Positions 25,584-34,007 of a stretch of DNA of 64,000 nt are shown here, in pieces. The position numbers and the translations under genes are program-made. The DNA is from Streptosporangiaceae bacterium. GTDB taxonomy: Bacteria > Actinomycetota > Actinomycetes > Streptosporangiales > Streptosporangiaceae. Positions within the stretch are counted from its first letter, which is position 1. Every line of letters begins with the position of its first letter. The stretch is taken from contig JAICYD010000010.1 in NCBI GenBank assembly GCA_025934375.1, positions 32,574 through 96,573 of the forward strand, written 5' to 3'. The notes under the pieces were generated by a model that saw nothing but the letters and a program-made list of their open reading frames with translations, was not told where the DNA came from and made no database searches.

Positions 25584-26297
25584 ATGAGTGCGGACATCCT
25601 CGCGGGCCTCGCGCCAACCGGGGTCTTGCGAGCCTCGGTCAACCTGGGCAACCCGGTGCTGGCGCAGGGAACGCCGCAGGCACCGGCCGGGGTCGCCGTG
25701 GACATAGCCCGCGAGGTGGCCGCGCGGCTCGGTGTGCCGGCCAAGCTGGTGTGCTTCAGCGCGGCCCGTGAGTCGCTGGCCGCGCTGACCTCCGGCCGCG
25801 CCGATGTCGGGTTCCTGGCCATCGAGCCGGCCCGGGCCGCCGACCTCGCCTTCACCGCGCCTTACGTGATCATCGAGGGCGTCTTCGCGGTCCCGGCGGA
25901 TTCCCCGATGACCTCGGTCGCTGACGTCGACGCGCCCGGCGTGCGGATTGGGGTCAAGCAGGGGTCAGCCTACGACCTCTACCTGTCCCGCACGCTCAGG
26001 CACGCCGCGGTCGTACGCGGCGACGACGGCACCACGGTCTTCCTCGCCGACGACCTCGAGGCCGCCGCCGGCATCCGCGAGCCGGTCACCGAGTTCGTGG
26101 CGACCCGGCCCGGCCTGCGGTTGATCGACGGTGCCTTCATGCAGATACGGCAGGCCGTGGCGGTTGCCAAAGGCAAGCAGCCGCCGACGATAGCGTTCCT
26201 GGCCGCCCTCGTCGAGGATCTGAAGGCTAGCGGTTTCATCGCCGCCGCCCTGGCCCGCTCCGGCCAGGTCGCCGCGATCGCGCCCGCGGGCGGATGA
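25584..26297 (+). CDS. Solute-binding protein family 3 homolog lacking a signal peptide
   Basis: The 237-residue protein matches the two-lobed SBP_bac_3 fold: GVLRASVNLGNPVLAQ, GVAVDIAREVAARLGV, LTSGRADVGFLAIEPARAADLAFTAPYV and GVRIGVKQGSAYDLYLSR. Normal members are secreted or lipid-anchored binding proteins of amino-acid ABC importers. Here residue 1 begins eight residues before the fold and there is no signal peptide or lipobox, so it is probably cytoplasmic. Its ATG directly abuts the FadD stop (TAGATG), so translation is coupled. A cytosolic sensor or enzyme role is possible. No transporter genes are nearby. Confidence 0.85.
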   Translation: MSADILAGLAPTGVLRASVNLGNPVLAQGTPQAPAGVAVDIAREVAARLGVPAKLVCFSAARESLAALTSGRADVGFLAIEPARAADLAFTAPYVIIEGVFAVPADSPMTSVADVDAPGVRIGVKQGSAYDLYLSRTLRHAAVVRGDDGTTVFLADDLEAAAGIREPVTEFVATRPGLRLIDGAFMQIRQAVAVAKGKQPPTIAFLAALVEDLKASGFIAAALARSGQVAAIAPAGG

Positions 26298-26304
26298 AAG
26301 CAAG

Positions 26305-26338
26305 GCGCCCCGGACGCCCGCAGGGGCGTCCGGGGCGC
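26305..26338. terminator. Bidirectional terminator hairpin
   Basis: A perfect 15-bp GC stem (26305-26319 with 26324-26338) and a 4-base loop separate the SBP-like gene (plus) from qcrB (minus). Confidence 0.85.
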
Positions 26339-26357
26339 TCGTGGCGAGCCTGGATCG

Positions 26358-28028
26358 TTAGCCGTGGTGGTCACCGGAGTCGCCGCCGGTGATGGCGGCG
26401 TGCTCGCCGTCGGCGACCGCGTGCCCGTTGTGCTCGCCGTGCCCGTTCCCGTGCCCGTCGGGGACGATGGACTCGGTGAAGGCGCGGTTGGCGACCCCGC
26501 GCGCCCAGCCGACCGGGCCGCGCCCGGCGGGCTCCGGTATGCCGTTGGGGTCCAGCTTGCCCGGGCCGGGCAACGCCGCCGGGATGCGCTTGGACGCGAC
26601 GACGGCGTGCTCCTCGTCGGTGAGCCGCCGGGCCTCCTCGATGAACTCACCGTGGGGCAGCTGGCGGATGACGCCGATCTCCACACCGTGCGTAAGCAGC
26701 TCGGCGTCCTTGCGCTGCAGGCCGAGGCAGATCCGTTTCGTGACGAAATAGGCGCCGATCGGTACCAGGAAGACCGCGAAGCGCGCGATCCAGGTGATCG
26801 TGTACAGCGGGATCTGCAGCTTGTCGGCGAACACGTCGTTGGCGCCCTCAGCCCACAAGACGCCGTAGAAGCTGATCGCCGCCACGCCAATCCCGGTGCG
26901 GACTGGCGCGTTGCGCGGCCGGTCGTTGACGTGGTGCTCGGCCTTGTCGCCGGTCGCCCAGGCTTCGAAGAACGGCCAGAGCGCGGCGCCGGTGAAGATG
27001 AGGCCCAAGGGCACCGCGAACGGGATGAGCACCGACAACGACAGGGTATGCCCGAGGAAGTTGATCTCCCAGGCGGGCATGATGCGCAGGGCGCCCTCCA
27101 GCAGGCCCATGTACCAGTCCGGCTGGGAAGCCGAGGAGATCGCCAGCGGGGTGTAGGGCCCGTACAGCCAGACCGGGTTGATCTGGGCGAAGGTGGACAG
27201 CACCACCAGCGCGCCGAAGATGAAGAAGAACCAGGCCTGGCCCTTCAGCATGAAGTAGGGCCAGAACGGCTGCCCGACCACGTTCTTCTCGGTGTTCCCG
27301 TGCAGCGGCATCTGGGTGTGCTTCTGGTGGAACATGATGAACAGGTGGGCGCTGATCAGCGCAAGGATCAGGCCCGGGATGAGCAGCACGTGGATGATGT
27401 ACATCCGGGGCACGATCGCGCTGCCGGGGAACGCCCCGCCGAACAGGAAGTACGCCAGGTAGGTGCCGACGATCGGGATCCCCTGCAGCACGCCCTCGAA
27501 GATGCGCAGGCCCGCGCCGGACAGCTGGTCGTCCGGGAGCGAATAGCCGAACAGGCCCTCCAGCATGCCCAGCGTGAACAGCACGATGCCGATCAGCCAG
27601 TTGACCTCGCGCGGCTTGCGGTAGGCGCCGGTGAAGAACACCCGCAGCATGTGCGCGCAGATCGCGACCATGAACAGGTTGGCCGCCCAGTGGTGGATCT
27701 GCCGGATGAGCAGGCCGCCGCGGATGTCGAAGGAGATCCGCAGCGTGGAGGCGTACGCCTCGGACATGTGGATGCCGTTGAGCTTTGTGTAAGAGCCGTG
27801 GTAGACGATGTCGGTCGTCGAGGGGACGAAGAACAGCGCCAGGAAGGTGCCGGTGAGCAGCAAGATCACGAAGGACCACAGCGCGATCTCGCCGAGCATG
27901 AACGACCAGTGGTCCGGGAAGACCTTCTTCATCAGCACCCGGACGCCCCGGGCGCCGTGGAACCTGTCGTCAAGCCATCCGCCGACGCCGCTCAGCGCGC
28001 CGGGGATCTTGACCGCGTCGTCACTCAT
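26358..28028 (-). CDS. qcrB: Cytochrome bc1 complex cytochrome b subunit
   Basis: QcrB forms the quinol-oxidising core of complex III. The 556-residue protein has eight main helices, the heme-ligand histidines in RQIHHWAANLFMVAICAHMLRVFF and VLLIPGLILALISAHLFIMFHQKHTQ, and the Qo-type segments GYSLPDDQLSG and the PDW of SQPDWYMG. The long cytoplasmic C-terminal extension (after about residue 420) is typical of actinobacteria; here it ends in a His/Gly/Asp-rich tail. ATG 28028 overlaps the qcrA stop (ATGA). Confidence 0.97.
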   Translation of the reverse strand: MSDDAVKIPGALSGVGGWLDDRFHGARGVRVLMKKVFPDHWSFMLGEIALWSFVILLLTGTFLALFFVPSTTDIVYHGSYTKLNGIHMSEAYASTLRISFDIRGGLLIRQIHHWAANLFMVAICAHMLRVFFTGAYRKPREVNWLIGIVLFTLGMLEGLFGYSLPDDQLSGAGLRIFEGVLQGIPIVGTYLAYFLFGGAFPGSAIVPRMYIIHVLLIPGLILALISAHLFIMFHQKHTQMPLHGNTEKNVVGQPFWPYFMLKGQAWFFFIFGALVVLSTFAQINPVWLYGPYTPLAISSASQPDWYMGLLEGALRIMPAWEINFLGHTLSLSVLIPFAVPLGLIFTGAALWPFFEAWATGDKAEHHVNDRPRNAPVRTGIGVAAISFYGVLWAEGANDVFADKLQIPLYTITWIARFAVFLVPIGAYFVTKRICLGLQRKDAELLTHGVEIGVIRQLPHGEFIEEARRLTDEEHAVVASKRIPAALPGPGKLDPNGIPEPAGRGPVGWARGVANRAFTESIVPDGHGNGHGEHNGHAVADGEHAAITGGDSGDHHG

Positions 28029-29098
28029 CCGCGCTCCCAGAAGCTCGGTCCGACCGGCTGGGTGAAGTCACTGGAGGCTACCAGGTAGCCCTCCGCGTCG
28101 GTGGTCAGCGGCAGCTGCGGCAGCGCGCGCGCCGCCGGGCCGAAGATCACGTTGGCCCCGTTCGCCGCGTCGAAGGTCGACTGGTGGCACGGGCACAAGA
28201 TGTGGTGGGTGGTCTGCTCATACAGCGCGACCGGGCAGCCAACGTGCGTGCAGATCTTCGAGTAGGCGACGATGTTGTCCACGGTCCAGTTCATGGTGGA
28301 CACTAGCGTCCCGCCGTCGTAGTTGGTCGGGATGTGCAGCTCGCCCGGCGCGAACTTGATGAGGATGACGCCCGCCTTGGCGAGGGCGTCCGGGTCGTCC
28401 TGGTAGCCCTCGGGGATGACGGTGATCATGCTGCCCGGCGCGGTCATGTCAGCCGGGCGCAGCGGCCGGTTGCCGCCCAGGGTCACCGCGCGGGTGCCCT
28501 TCTTCCAGACGGTGTACCTCAGGCTCTTCCCCGGCAGCGGGCCGAGGTCGCGCAGCAGCAACAGCGGCGCGAGGGCCAGCGGCGCGGTCGCGATCATCAT
28601 GGTCCGGCGGAGCAGTGGCCGCTTGGTGACCTGGGTGATCGCCGTGCCCGTCGCGAAGTCCCTCTGGAAGCCCGCGCGGTCTTGCGGAGCGGACTTCAGG
28701 TCGTGCCGGTGCTCCTCGATCTCGATGTTCGGGGTGAGGTGCCGGACCCAGATGATCGAGCCGGTGCCGAGCGCCAGCAACGCCAGCCCGAGCGAGGAGC
28801 CCAGGGCGTAGTTGGAGCGCATCGCCGCGACCACGGAGTTGCCCCCGTTGTTCGGCCCGACCTCCAGGCCGATATAGGCGACGATGAAGCAGATCCCGGC
28901 GACGAAGGCGATCAGGAAGCAGACGGCGGCGAGCCGCTCGGCGACCTTGGCGCGCCCCATGTCGGCCGGGTCGGTCGGAACGTAGTCCTCCGCCTCCTGG
29001 GGCACGGGCGGCTTGGCGTCCAGGGCCGCCGGCGCGGACGACGGGGTGCCGATCACCCGGCGGGGGCCTGCCAGTTCCTCGTTGTCTTCGGGGCTCAC
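28025..29098 (-). CDS. qcrA: Cytochrome bc1 complex Rieske iron-sulfur subunit
   Basis: QcrA carries the 2Fe-2S cluster that accepts electrons from quinol and passes them to QcrC. The 357-residue protein has three membrane helices (about 65-215), as in actinobacteria, and the cluster motifs CTHVGCPVA and CPCHQSTFD in the C-terminal domain. GTG 29098 overlaps the qcrC stop by four bases (GTGA), which fixes the start. It lies within ctaE-qcrC-qcrA-qcrB. Confidence 0.96.
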   Translation of the reverse strand: MSPEDNEELAGPRRVIGTPSSAPAALDAKPPVPQEAEDYVPTDPADMGRAKVAERLAAVCFLIAFVAGICFIVAYIGLEVGPNNGGNSVVAAMRSNYALGSSLGLALLALGTGSIIWVRHLTPNIEIEEHRHDLKSAPQDRAGFQRDFATGTAITQVTKRPLLRRTMMIATAPLALAPLLLLRDLGPLPGKSLRYTVWKKGTRAVTLGGNRPLRPADMTAPGSMITVIPEGYQDDPDALAKAGVILIKFAPGELHIPTNYDGGTLVSTMNWTVDNIVAYSKICTHVGCPVALYEQTTHHILCPCHQSTFDAANGANVIFGPAARALPQLPLTTDAEGYLVASSDFTQPVGPSFWERG

Positions 29099-29919
29099 GA
29101 GCCTTCCCCTCCAATCCGCATGTCCTTGCGCTTGGCAGTCAGCCACATCGCGATCAGCACCAGGAAGCCCAGGCCGGCCAGCCAGGCGACGATGCCCTCA
29201 GTCACGGTGCCGGTGCGGCCCAGGGAGAATCCGCCCGGGTTCGCCTCCGTGCGGGTCTGGGTGATGTAGGCGATGATGGCGCGCTTCTCATCGGGGGTGA
29301 TGGTCCCGTCGCCGAAGACCGGCATGGCCTCCGGGCCGGTCACCATGGCCTCGTAGATCTGGGTGGGCGTGGACGCGACCAGCGACGGCGCGGACTTGCC
29401 ATAGGTCAGCGCGCCGCCGGATCCGCCGGCGTTGTGGCATTGCGCGCAGTTCGTGCTGAACAGTTCCTCGCCCAGCGCGGTGTCGGCGCCGCTGGTGCTC
29501 ACCTGGGTGGCGTCGGGGATCGTCGGGCCGCCGCCGAGCGACTGGATCCAGGCCGCGATGTCGGCGATCTGCTGCGGGCTGAAGGTGACCGGCTTGCGGG
29601 TGTTCTCCGCGCCTGGCTCCTTGGCGGGCATGCGGCCGGTTGACATCTGGAAGTCAACGGCGGCGGCGCCGGCGCCGATCAGCGACGGCGCCTGCGAGGT
29701 GCCCTGCGCGTTGATGCCGTGACAGGTGGCGCAGCTTTGGATGAACAGCGACCGGCCGTTCGCTGGGCTGGCGGACGACTGCCCGGGCGCCGCCGAGGCG
29801 GGACCACCGGCCAGCGCGCCGTAGAGCGCGCCGGCTAGGACAAGTCCGCCGGCGATCGCCGCGTAGCCGGCGGCAGGGTGCCTTCGCCGGGCGATGATCG
29901 AGCTCACTCGGTATCCCAT
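29095..29919 (-). CDS. qcrC: Diheme cytochrome c subunit of the bc1 complex
   Basis: QcrC has 274 residues: an N-terminal signal-anchor helix (residues 17-45), two c-type heme sites, CATCH (about 64) and CAQCH (about 167), each with its own cytochrome domain, and a C-terminal membrane anchor (VAWLAGLGFLVLIAMWL). In actinobacteria it passes electrons straight to CtaC, replacing soluble cytochrome c. ATG 29919 is 2 bases after the ctaE stop. Confidence 0.97.
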   Translation of the reverse strand: MGYRVSSIIARRRHPAAGYAAIAGGLVLAGALYGALAGGPASAAPGQSSASPANGRSLFIQSCATCHGINAQGTSQAPSLIGAGAAAVDFQMSTGRMPAKEPGAENTRKPVTFSPQQIADIAAWIQSLGGGPTIPDATQVSTSGADTALGEELFSTNCAQCHNAGGSGGALTYGKSAPSLVASTPTQIYEAMVTGPEAMPVFGDGTITPDEKRAIIAYITQTRTEANPGGFSLGRTGTVTEGIVAWLAGLGFLVLIAMWLTAKRKDMRIGGEGS

Positions 29920-29921
29920 GA

Positions 29922-30578
29922 TTAGTGGATGAGGTAGATAGTCGTGAACAGGGCGATCCACACGACGTCGACGAAGTGCCAGTAGTAGGACACGACGATC
30001 GCGCTGACCTGCTGTTCATGGGTAAGCCGTTTGGCGACGTAGGTGCGTCCGAGCAGGAACAAGAACGCGATGAGCCCGCCGGTCACGTGGAGGCCGTGGA
30101 ACCCGGTGGTCAGGTAGAACACCGAGCCGTAGTTGCCCGACGAGAGCGTAAGGTGGTCCAGGTTGACCAGATCACGGTACTCATAGGCCTGCCCGAGGAC
30201 GAAGTACAGGCCCATGATGAAGGAGAGCCAGTACCACTCGCGCAGCCCCCACCGCCAGAACTGAAGGATGTTACCCAGGCGCTTGACCTGGCCCCGCTCG
30301 ACCGCGAACACCCCCAGCTGGCAGGTGATGCTAGAGGCCACGAGCACGCTCGTGTTCGCCGTCGCCAGCGCGAGGTCAAGGTGAGCGGCCGGCCACTCAA
30401 GGCCCTGGCCCTTGTCTACCGAGCGGATCGTGAAGTACATCGCGAACAGGGCAGCAAAGAACATCAGCTCGCTGGACAACCAGATGATGGTGCCCACGCT
30501 GACGAGATTCGGTCTGCTGGCCGGGCTGCGCGGTACCGCTGGTGTCTCGGTCACGGATGCTGTCGCCACGAACGCCAT
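29922..30578 (-). CDS. ctaE: Cytochrome c oxidase subunit III
   Basis: The 218-residue protein has five membrane helices without the first pair found in mitochondrial subunit III, which is usual in actinobacteria. Motifs include [46 protein letters not shown] and [14 protein letters not shown]. It heads the ctaE-qcrCAB operon. The 137 bp upstream, shared with a divergent gene, must hold both promoters, but I recognise no clear hexamers. Confidence 0.96.
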   Translation of the reverse strand: MAFVATASVTETPAVPRSPASRPNLVSVGTIIWLSSELMFFAALFAMYFTIRSVDKGQGLEWPAAHLDLALATANTSVLVASSITCQLGVFAVERGQVKRLGNILQFWRWGLREWYWLSFIMGLYFVLGQAYEYRDLVNLDHLTLSSGNYGSVFYLTTGFHGLHVTGGLIAFLFLLGRTYVAKRLTHEQQVSAIVVSYYWHFVDVVWIALFTTIYLIH

Positions 30579-30715
30579 TATTACGACACCCCGTAGGGGA
30601 TCTGCAGCCGACCCCCCGGATTCCCGTCATCAACTCGGTCACGCGCCCTGCCCCCGGGCTGCCCCCGGGGCCTGGGGCTGGTTCGTGCCCCCCGGGAGAA
30701 CACTAGGATGCTCGC

Positions 30716-31105
30716 ATGAAGGTGGTTGTCTACAGTCATGACGCCGACACGCGCGCCGAGATCAAGCTCGCGATCGGCCGCCGTCCGGCCCCCGACGTGC
30801 CGGACGCCGAGATCATCGAGGTCGCGACGGCACCCGCGCTGTTCCGCCTGCTGGACGCGGGCGGTGCCGACGTCATGGTGCTTGACGGCGAGGCCCAGCC
30901 CGCCGGCGGGATCGGCGCGTGCCGGCAAGCCAAGGACGAGATCTACAACTGCCCGCCGGTCCTGCTCATCATCGCCCGGGCCGACGACCGGTGGCTCGCC
31001 ACCTGGTCGCAGGCCGACGTGGTGATCAGCCACCCGATCGACCCGGTCGCGCTGGCGCGTGAGCTGGCCGGCCTCATGCGGTCCCGCGCGATCCCGGCAA
31101 GCTGA
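30716..31105 (+). CDS. Receiver-like stand-alone protein
   Basis: The 129-residue protein has a response-regulator-like fold: KVVVYSHDADTRAEIKLAIG, then ADVMVLDGEAQPAGGIGACRQAKDEI with an Asp at the phosphorylation position, PPVLLIIARADDRWLA and SHPIDPVALARELAGLM. There is no output domain and no adjacent kinase. The gene is conserved at this site in actinobacteria, between ctaE and trpD. A phosphorylation role is uncertain because the acidic pocket is incomplete. Confidence 0.75.
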   Translation: MKVVVYSHDADTRAEIKLAIGRRPAPDVPDAEIIEVATAPALFRLLDAGGADVMVLDGEAQPAGGIGACRQAKDEIYNCPPVLLIIARADDRWLATWSQADVVISHPIDPVALARELAGLMRSRAIPAS

Positions 31106-31114
31106 CCTCCCGCC

Positions 31115-32188
31115 ATGGACAAGCCGACCTGGCCGGCGCTCATCCGCGCGCTCATCAACGGACAAGCCCTCAGCGCCGAGCAGGCCGAATGGGCGATGAA
31201 CGAAATCATGGACGGGGCGGCGTCGCCGGCCCAGATGGCCGGTTTCGGAGTGGCGCTGCGCGCCAAGGGCGAGACCATCGAGGAGATGGCCGGCCTGGCA
31301 GCGGCCATGCTCGCGCACGCGACCCCGCTATCGGTGACGGGGCCGGTGACCGACCTGGTCGGCACCGGCGGAGACGGCACCCACACGGTCAACATCTCCA
31401 CGATGGCGACCATCGTCGCGGCCGCCAGCGGCGTCCGGATCGCCAAGCACGGCAACCGGGCCGCCTCATCGGCGTGCGGCTCGGCGGACGTGCTGGAGTC
31501 GCTCGGCGTCGTGATCGACCTGCCGCCGGACGCGACGGCGGTGCTGGCCGACGAGGTCGGCGTGGCGGTCTTGTTCGCGCCGCTGTACCACCCGGCCTTC
31601 CGGCACACCGGTCCGGTGCGGCGTGAGCTGGGCGTGCCCACGGCGTTCAACTTCCTCGGCCCCCTGACGAACCCCGCCCGCCCCTCTTCGCTGGCGGTCG
31701 GCGTCGCCGACCCCCGGATGGGCGGCGTGCTGGCGGGCGTGCTGGCCGCGCGCGGGACCTCAGCGCTGGTATTCCACGGCGACGGCCTGGACGAGATCAC
31801 CACCACCGGCCCCTCCACGGTCTGGGCGGTCTCCGACGGCTCGGCGATCGCGATGGAATTCGACCCGCTGCAACTGGGGATCGCCCGTGCCTCGCTGGGT
31901 GACCTGCGCGGCGGGGACGCGTCGCGCAACTCCGGCGTGGTCCGCGCGGTGCTGGACGGCCAGCCCGGGCCGGTGCGGGACATCGTCGTGCTCAATGCCG
32001 CTGCGGCGATCGCCGCCAGCGAGGGCCTCAGGCCGGTCGTGGACCGTCGCGACACCGAGGTGCTGGCCAAGGCGCTCGGTGACGGGGTCGCCCGGGCCAG
32101 CGAGGCCATCGACTCAGGCGCGGCGCGGCAGTTGCTCGCCCGGTGGGCTGAGGCCAGTCACCGGCTGGCCATCCCCGGCCAGCGCTAG
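31115..32188 (+). CDS. trpD: Anthranilate phosphoribosyltransferase
   Basis: TrpD transfers phosphoribosyl to anthranilate in tryptophan synthesis. The 357-residue enzyme shows the PRPP motif DLVGTGGDGTHTVNIST (about 83-99), KHGNRAASSACGSADVLE, FAPLYHPAF, RRELGVPTAFNFLGPLTNPA and the metal site DGLDEIT. The gene stands apart from other trp genes, downstream of the receiver-like gene by 9 bases, as in related genomes next to the respiratory cluster. Confidence 0.96.
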   Translation: MDKPTWPALIRALINGQALSAEQAEWAMNEIMDGAASPAQMAGFGVALRAKGETIEEMAGLAAAMLAHATPLSVTGPVTDLVGTGGDGTHTVNISTMATIVAAASGVRIAKHGNRAASSACGSADVLESLGVVIDLPPDATAVLADEVGVAVLFAPLYHPAFRHTGPVRRELGVPTAFNFLGPLTNPARPSSLAVGVADPRMGGVLAGVLAARGTSALVFHGDGLDEITTTGPSTVWAVSDGSAIAMEFDPLQLGIARASLGDLRGGDASRNSGVVRAVLDGQPGPVRDIVVLNAAAAIAASEGLRPVVDRRDTEVLAKALGDGVARASEAIDSGAARQLLARWAEASHRLAIPGQR

Positions 32189-32225
32189 GCGGCCCCCGGC
32201 TGGCTCTAGGGGTCCCCGGCGGGCT

Positions 32226-32510
32226 CTAGGCGTCGGCGAGGCCGATGGAAAAGGCGGCGTCCAGGTCGTGCCGTGAGTAGGCGCGGAACGCGATATGCGT
32301 CTGCGTCGAGATGATCCCAGCCACCTTGTTCAGCCCGCCGGGGATTGCCTCGGCCAGGTCGTCGTGGGCGCGCACCCGGACGATGGCCACCAGGTCGAAG
32401 TCGCCGGTGGTCGAGTAGACCTCGCTGACGCCCGGAAGCTGCGCGATGACCTCGGCGACTTCCGGAATCTGGTCGACCTCAGCCGTGATCATGACTATCG
32501 CGGTAACCAT
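32226..32510 (-). CDS. Lrp/AsnC ligand-binding (RAM) domain protein
   Basis: The 94 residues form only the RAM domain of Lrp proteins: TAIVMITAEVDQIPEVAEVIAQLPGVSEVYSTTGDFDLVAIVRV. The HTH is absent. Such stand-alone domains bind amino acids and may assemble with full Lrp proteins. The gene lies convergent to trpD and 18 bases downstream of the exonuclease gene on the same strand, so it may be transcribed from the same PafBC-type promoter. Confidence 0.88.
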   Translation of the reverse strand: MVTAIVMITAEVDQIPEVAEVIAQLPGVSEVYSTTGDFDLVAIVRVRAHDDLAEAIPGGLNKVAGIISTQTHIAFRAYSRHDLDAAFSIGLADA

Positions 32511-32528
32511 GCGGATCAGGTTATCCCT

Positions 32529-33305
32529 CTAGCCGGTCAGCCGCGCCAGCCAGCGCAGCCACCTCGGCCACCGCCTCGCCCGGGCCTGGCGGGCGCGCTC
32601 CGCCTCCTCGGCGGCGTCCCGCTCCGCCAGCCACAGCGTGAGCTCGTCCAAGGTCGTGACGCCCTGGCCGGCCAGGCGGCCCACCAGGTGCGTGAGAATG
32701 TCGGCGGTGGCCCGCGCGTCAGCCAGCGCCCGGTGCGACGGCTGGGCCGGCGAATGGAAGAAGCCCGCCAGGGTGCCCAGCTTGCAATCCGGTACCTCGT
32801 CTGGCACGACCATCAGGTACCGCGCCAGCCGCACGGTGTCCAGGACCGGGAATCCCGGCCAGGGCAGCCCGGCGGCTTCGCACGCGGCGGTCAGGAAGCT
32901 GAGGTCAAAGCGGGCGTTGTGGGCGGTGAGCACGCAGCCGTCCGCGAACGCTAGCAGGCCCGGCATCACCGCGGCTATGGACGGCGCCCCGGTCAGCATC
33001 TTGTCATCGATGCCGGTCAGCTTGGCGATGTCGGCCGGGACCGGGGTGCCGGGGTCCACCAGTGACGTGAACTCGGCGACCACCTGTCCACCGTGGACGC
33101 GGACCGCGCCGATCTCGGTGATCCCGGAGTCCGCGGGGGCCCATCCGGTCGTCTCGACGTCCACGACCGCGTAGTCCAGCTGTGCGAGCGGCATCCGCCC
33201 GGGCACAGGGCCAGCCCCGCCGCCGGCCGCTGTGCCAGCCATAGGGCTGGGCGCCGCGTGCAGGCCAGGCCCTAGCGCCGCGTTAGTCACACCGTTGTCG
33301 TTCAC
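32529..33305 (-). CDS. DnaQ-like 3'-5' exonuclease (DEDD family)
   Basis: The 258-residue protein has the exonuclease motifs Exo I YAVVDVETTGW (about 56-66), Exo II TAHNARFDLSFL and Exo III SHRALADARATADIL, ending in an Arg/Trp-rich tail. It is related to the epsilon subunit of DNA polymerase III and to the exonuclease part of Rv2191, which occupies this position in M. tuberculosis, but the UvrC-like half is absent. GTG 33305 is chosen because a PafBC-type -10 ends six bases upstream, giving a leaderless message. Induction on DNA damage is inferred. Confidence 0.9.
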   Translation of the reverse strand: MNDNGVTNAALGPGLHAAPSPMAGTAAGGGAGPVPGRMPLAQLDYAVVDVETTGWAPADSGITEIGAVRVHGGQVVAEFTSLVDPGTPVPADIAKLTGIDDKMLTGAPSIAAVMPGLLAFADGCVLTAHNARFDLSFLTAACEAAGLPWPGFPVLDTVRLARYLMVVPDEVPDCKLGTLAGFFHSPAQPSHRALADARATADILTHLVGRLAGQGVTTLDELTLWLAERDAAEEAERARQARARRWPRWLRWLARLTG

Positions 33306-33311
33306 GGACCA

Positions 33312-33333
33312 ACCGTACGGCCCGGCACTGACA
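33312..33333 (-). promoter_or_regulatory. PafBC-type promoter of the exonuclease gene
   Basis: On the minus strand: TGTCAGTG, 8 bases, TACGGT. This is a full match to the RecA-independent damage promoter TGTCRgtg-N8-TAnnnT. Six bases separate the -10 from GTG 33305. Confidence 0.82.
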
Positions 33334-33382
33334 TTCGGCACTCGGCCTGGCCGAGGCGGGACGGCAGCCCGTACGGCTCGAA

Positions 33383-33404
33383 TGTCAGACCCCACGCCTA
33401 CTGT
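33383..33404 (+). promoter_or_regulatory. PafBC-type promoter of the Cys-rich small protein
   Basis: TGTCAGAC, 8 bases, TACTGT on the plus strand, divergent from the exonuclease promoter 50 bp away. Transcription should begin near 33411, leaving a 28-base leader with a good ribosome site. Confidence 0.7.
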
Positions 33405-33438
33405 GGGCGTTGACGGGCATTAGAACAGGAGGACAACA

Positions 33439-33684
33439 ATGATCATAGACTGCGAGCGCTGCGAGGTTCGTGGGCTGGCGTGCGGCAACTGCGCCATCCC
33501 GGCTATCGTCGCGCCATCCGTCGCCAGCGCTAGCGCCAGCGTCGTTACCACGGCGATTGTCGGCAGCGCGGCTGGCCCAGTGCCCGAGCTCGGCCCGGCG
33601 GAGGTGCGGGCGCTGCGTACGCTCGCCAACGCGGGCCTCATCGCGCCGTTGCGGTACGCGCCCCGCGTTGCCCGGGCCTCGTGA
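33439..33684 (+). CDS. Cys-rich small conserved protein
   Basis: The 81-residue protein begins with four cysteines (CERCEVRGLACGNC, residues 5-18), spaced like a zinc- or iron-sulfur site. An Ala/Ser/Val-rich middle follows, then a helix (LGPAEVRALRTLANAGLIAPLRYAP). Related small proteins lie upstream of NlpC/P60 genes in actinobacteria; the function is unknown. AGGAGG precedes ATG 33439. Its PafBC-type promoter, divergent from a DnaQ-like exonuclease, suggests a role in the response to DNA damage. Confidence 0.8.
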   Translation: MIIDCERCEVRGLACGNCAIPAIVAPSVASASASVVTTAIVGSAAGPVPELGPAEVRALRTLANAGLIAPLRYAPRVARAS

Positions 33685-33800
33685 GCGACGGGCCTGTCAG
33701 CCAGCGCATACGCCACCCTGAAGCCCCTGGACCTGAAGCCCCCTGAGCAGCGTCAACCTCTCCATTCCCGGTGATCTCGGTAACGAATTTGGCGAATCGG

Positions 33801-33830
33801 TTGAAGCCGACCTTCCGCACTCACTAGCGT
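33801..33830 (+). promoter_or_regulatory. Promoter of the NlpC/P60 gene with long leader
   Basis: TTGAAG, 18 bases, TAGCGT. Transcription would start near 33837, leaving about 170 bases of leader, which includes a hairpin (TCGCCGC with GCGGCGA near 33850). I looked for the c-di-AMP riboswitch often found before such genes and could not match its conserved blocks. The rest of 33685-34007 holds no gene. Confidence 0.4.
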
Positions 33831-34007
33831 GACCAGTGCTTTTTGTCGTATCGCCGCGTAGCCAAGGCGGCGGCGACGCCGGTTCGCTAGTGTTCCGGGC
33901 TGGAGATCTCGTCCGGCAGGGAGCAGCACGCGGCGAGGCACAGGCATCAGGGCCTGGCGCGTCAACCGTCGCGGGGCGGCTAGCGGTAAGGGAACGAGGC
34001 GACGACA

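Noticed and set aside
26364..28088. 574-codon plus-strand frame antisense to qcrB and qcrA
   Set aside because: Low-complexity Arg/Asp/Val/Gly-rich shadow of a certain respiratory gene.
33690..33720. PafBC-like TGTCAGCC on the plus strand near 33695
   Set aside because: Spacer to the next TA-type hexamer is only 6 and no gene begins suitably downstream.
33685..34007. c-di-AMP riboswitch before the NlpC/P60 gene
   Set aside because: Such riboswitches are common before these genes, but the conserved blocks could not be found by eye. A covariance-model search (RF00379) would settle it.
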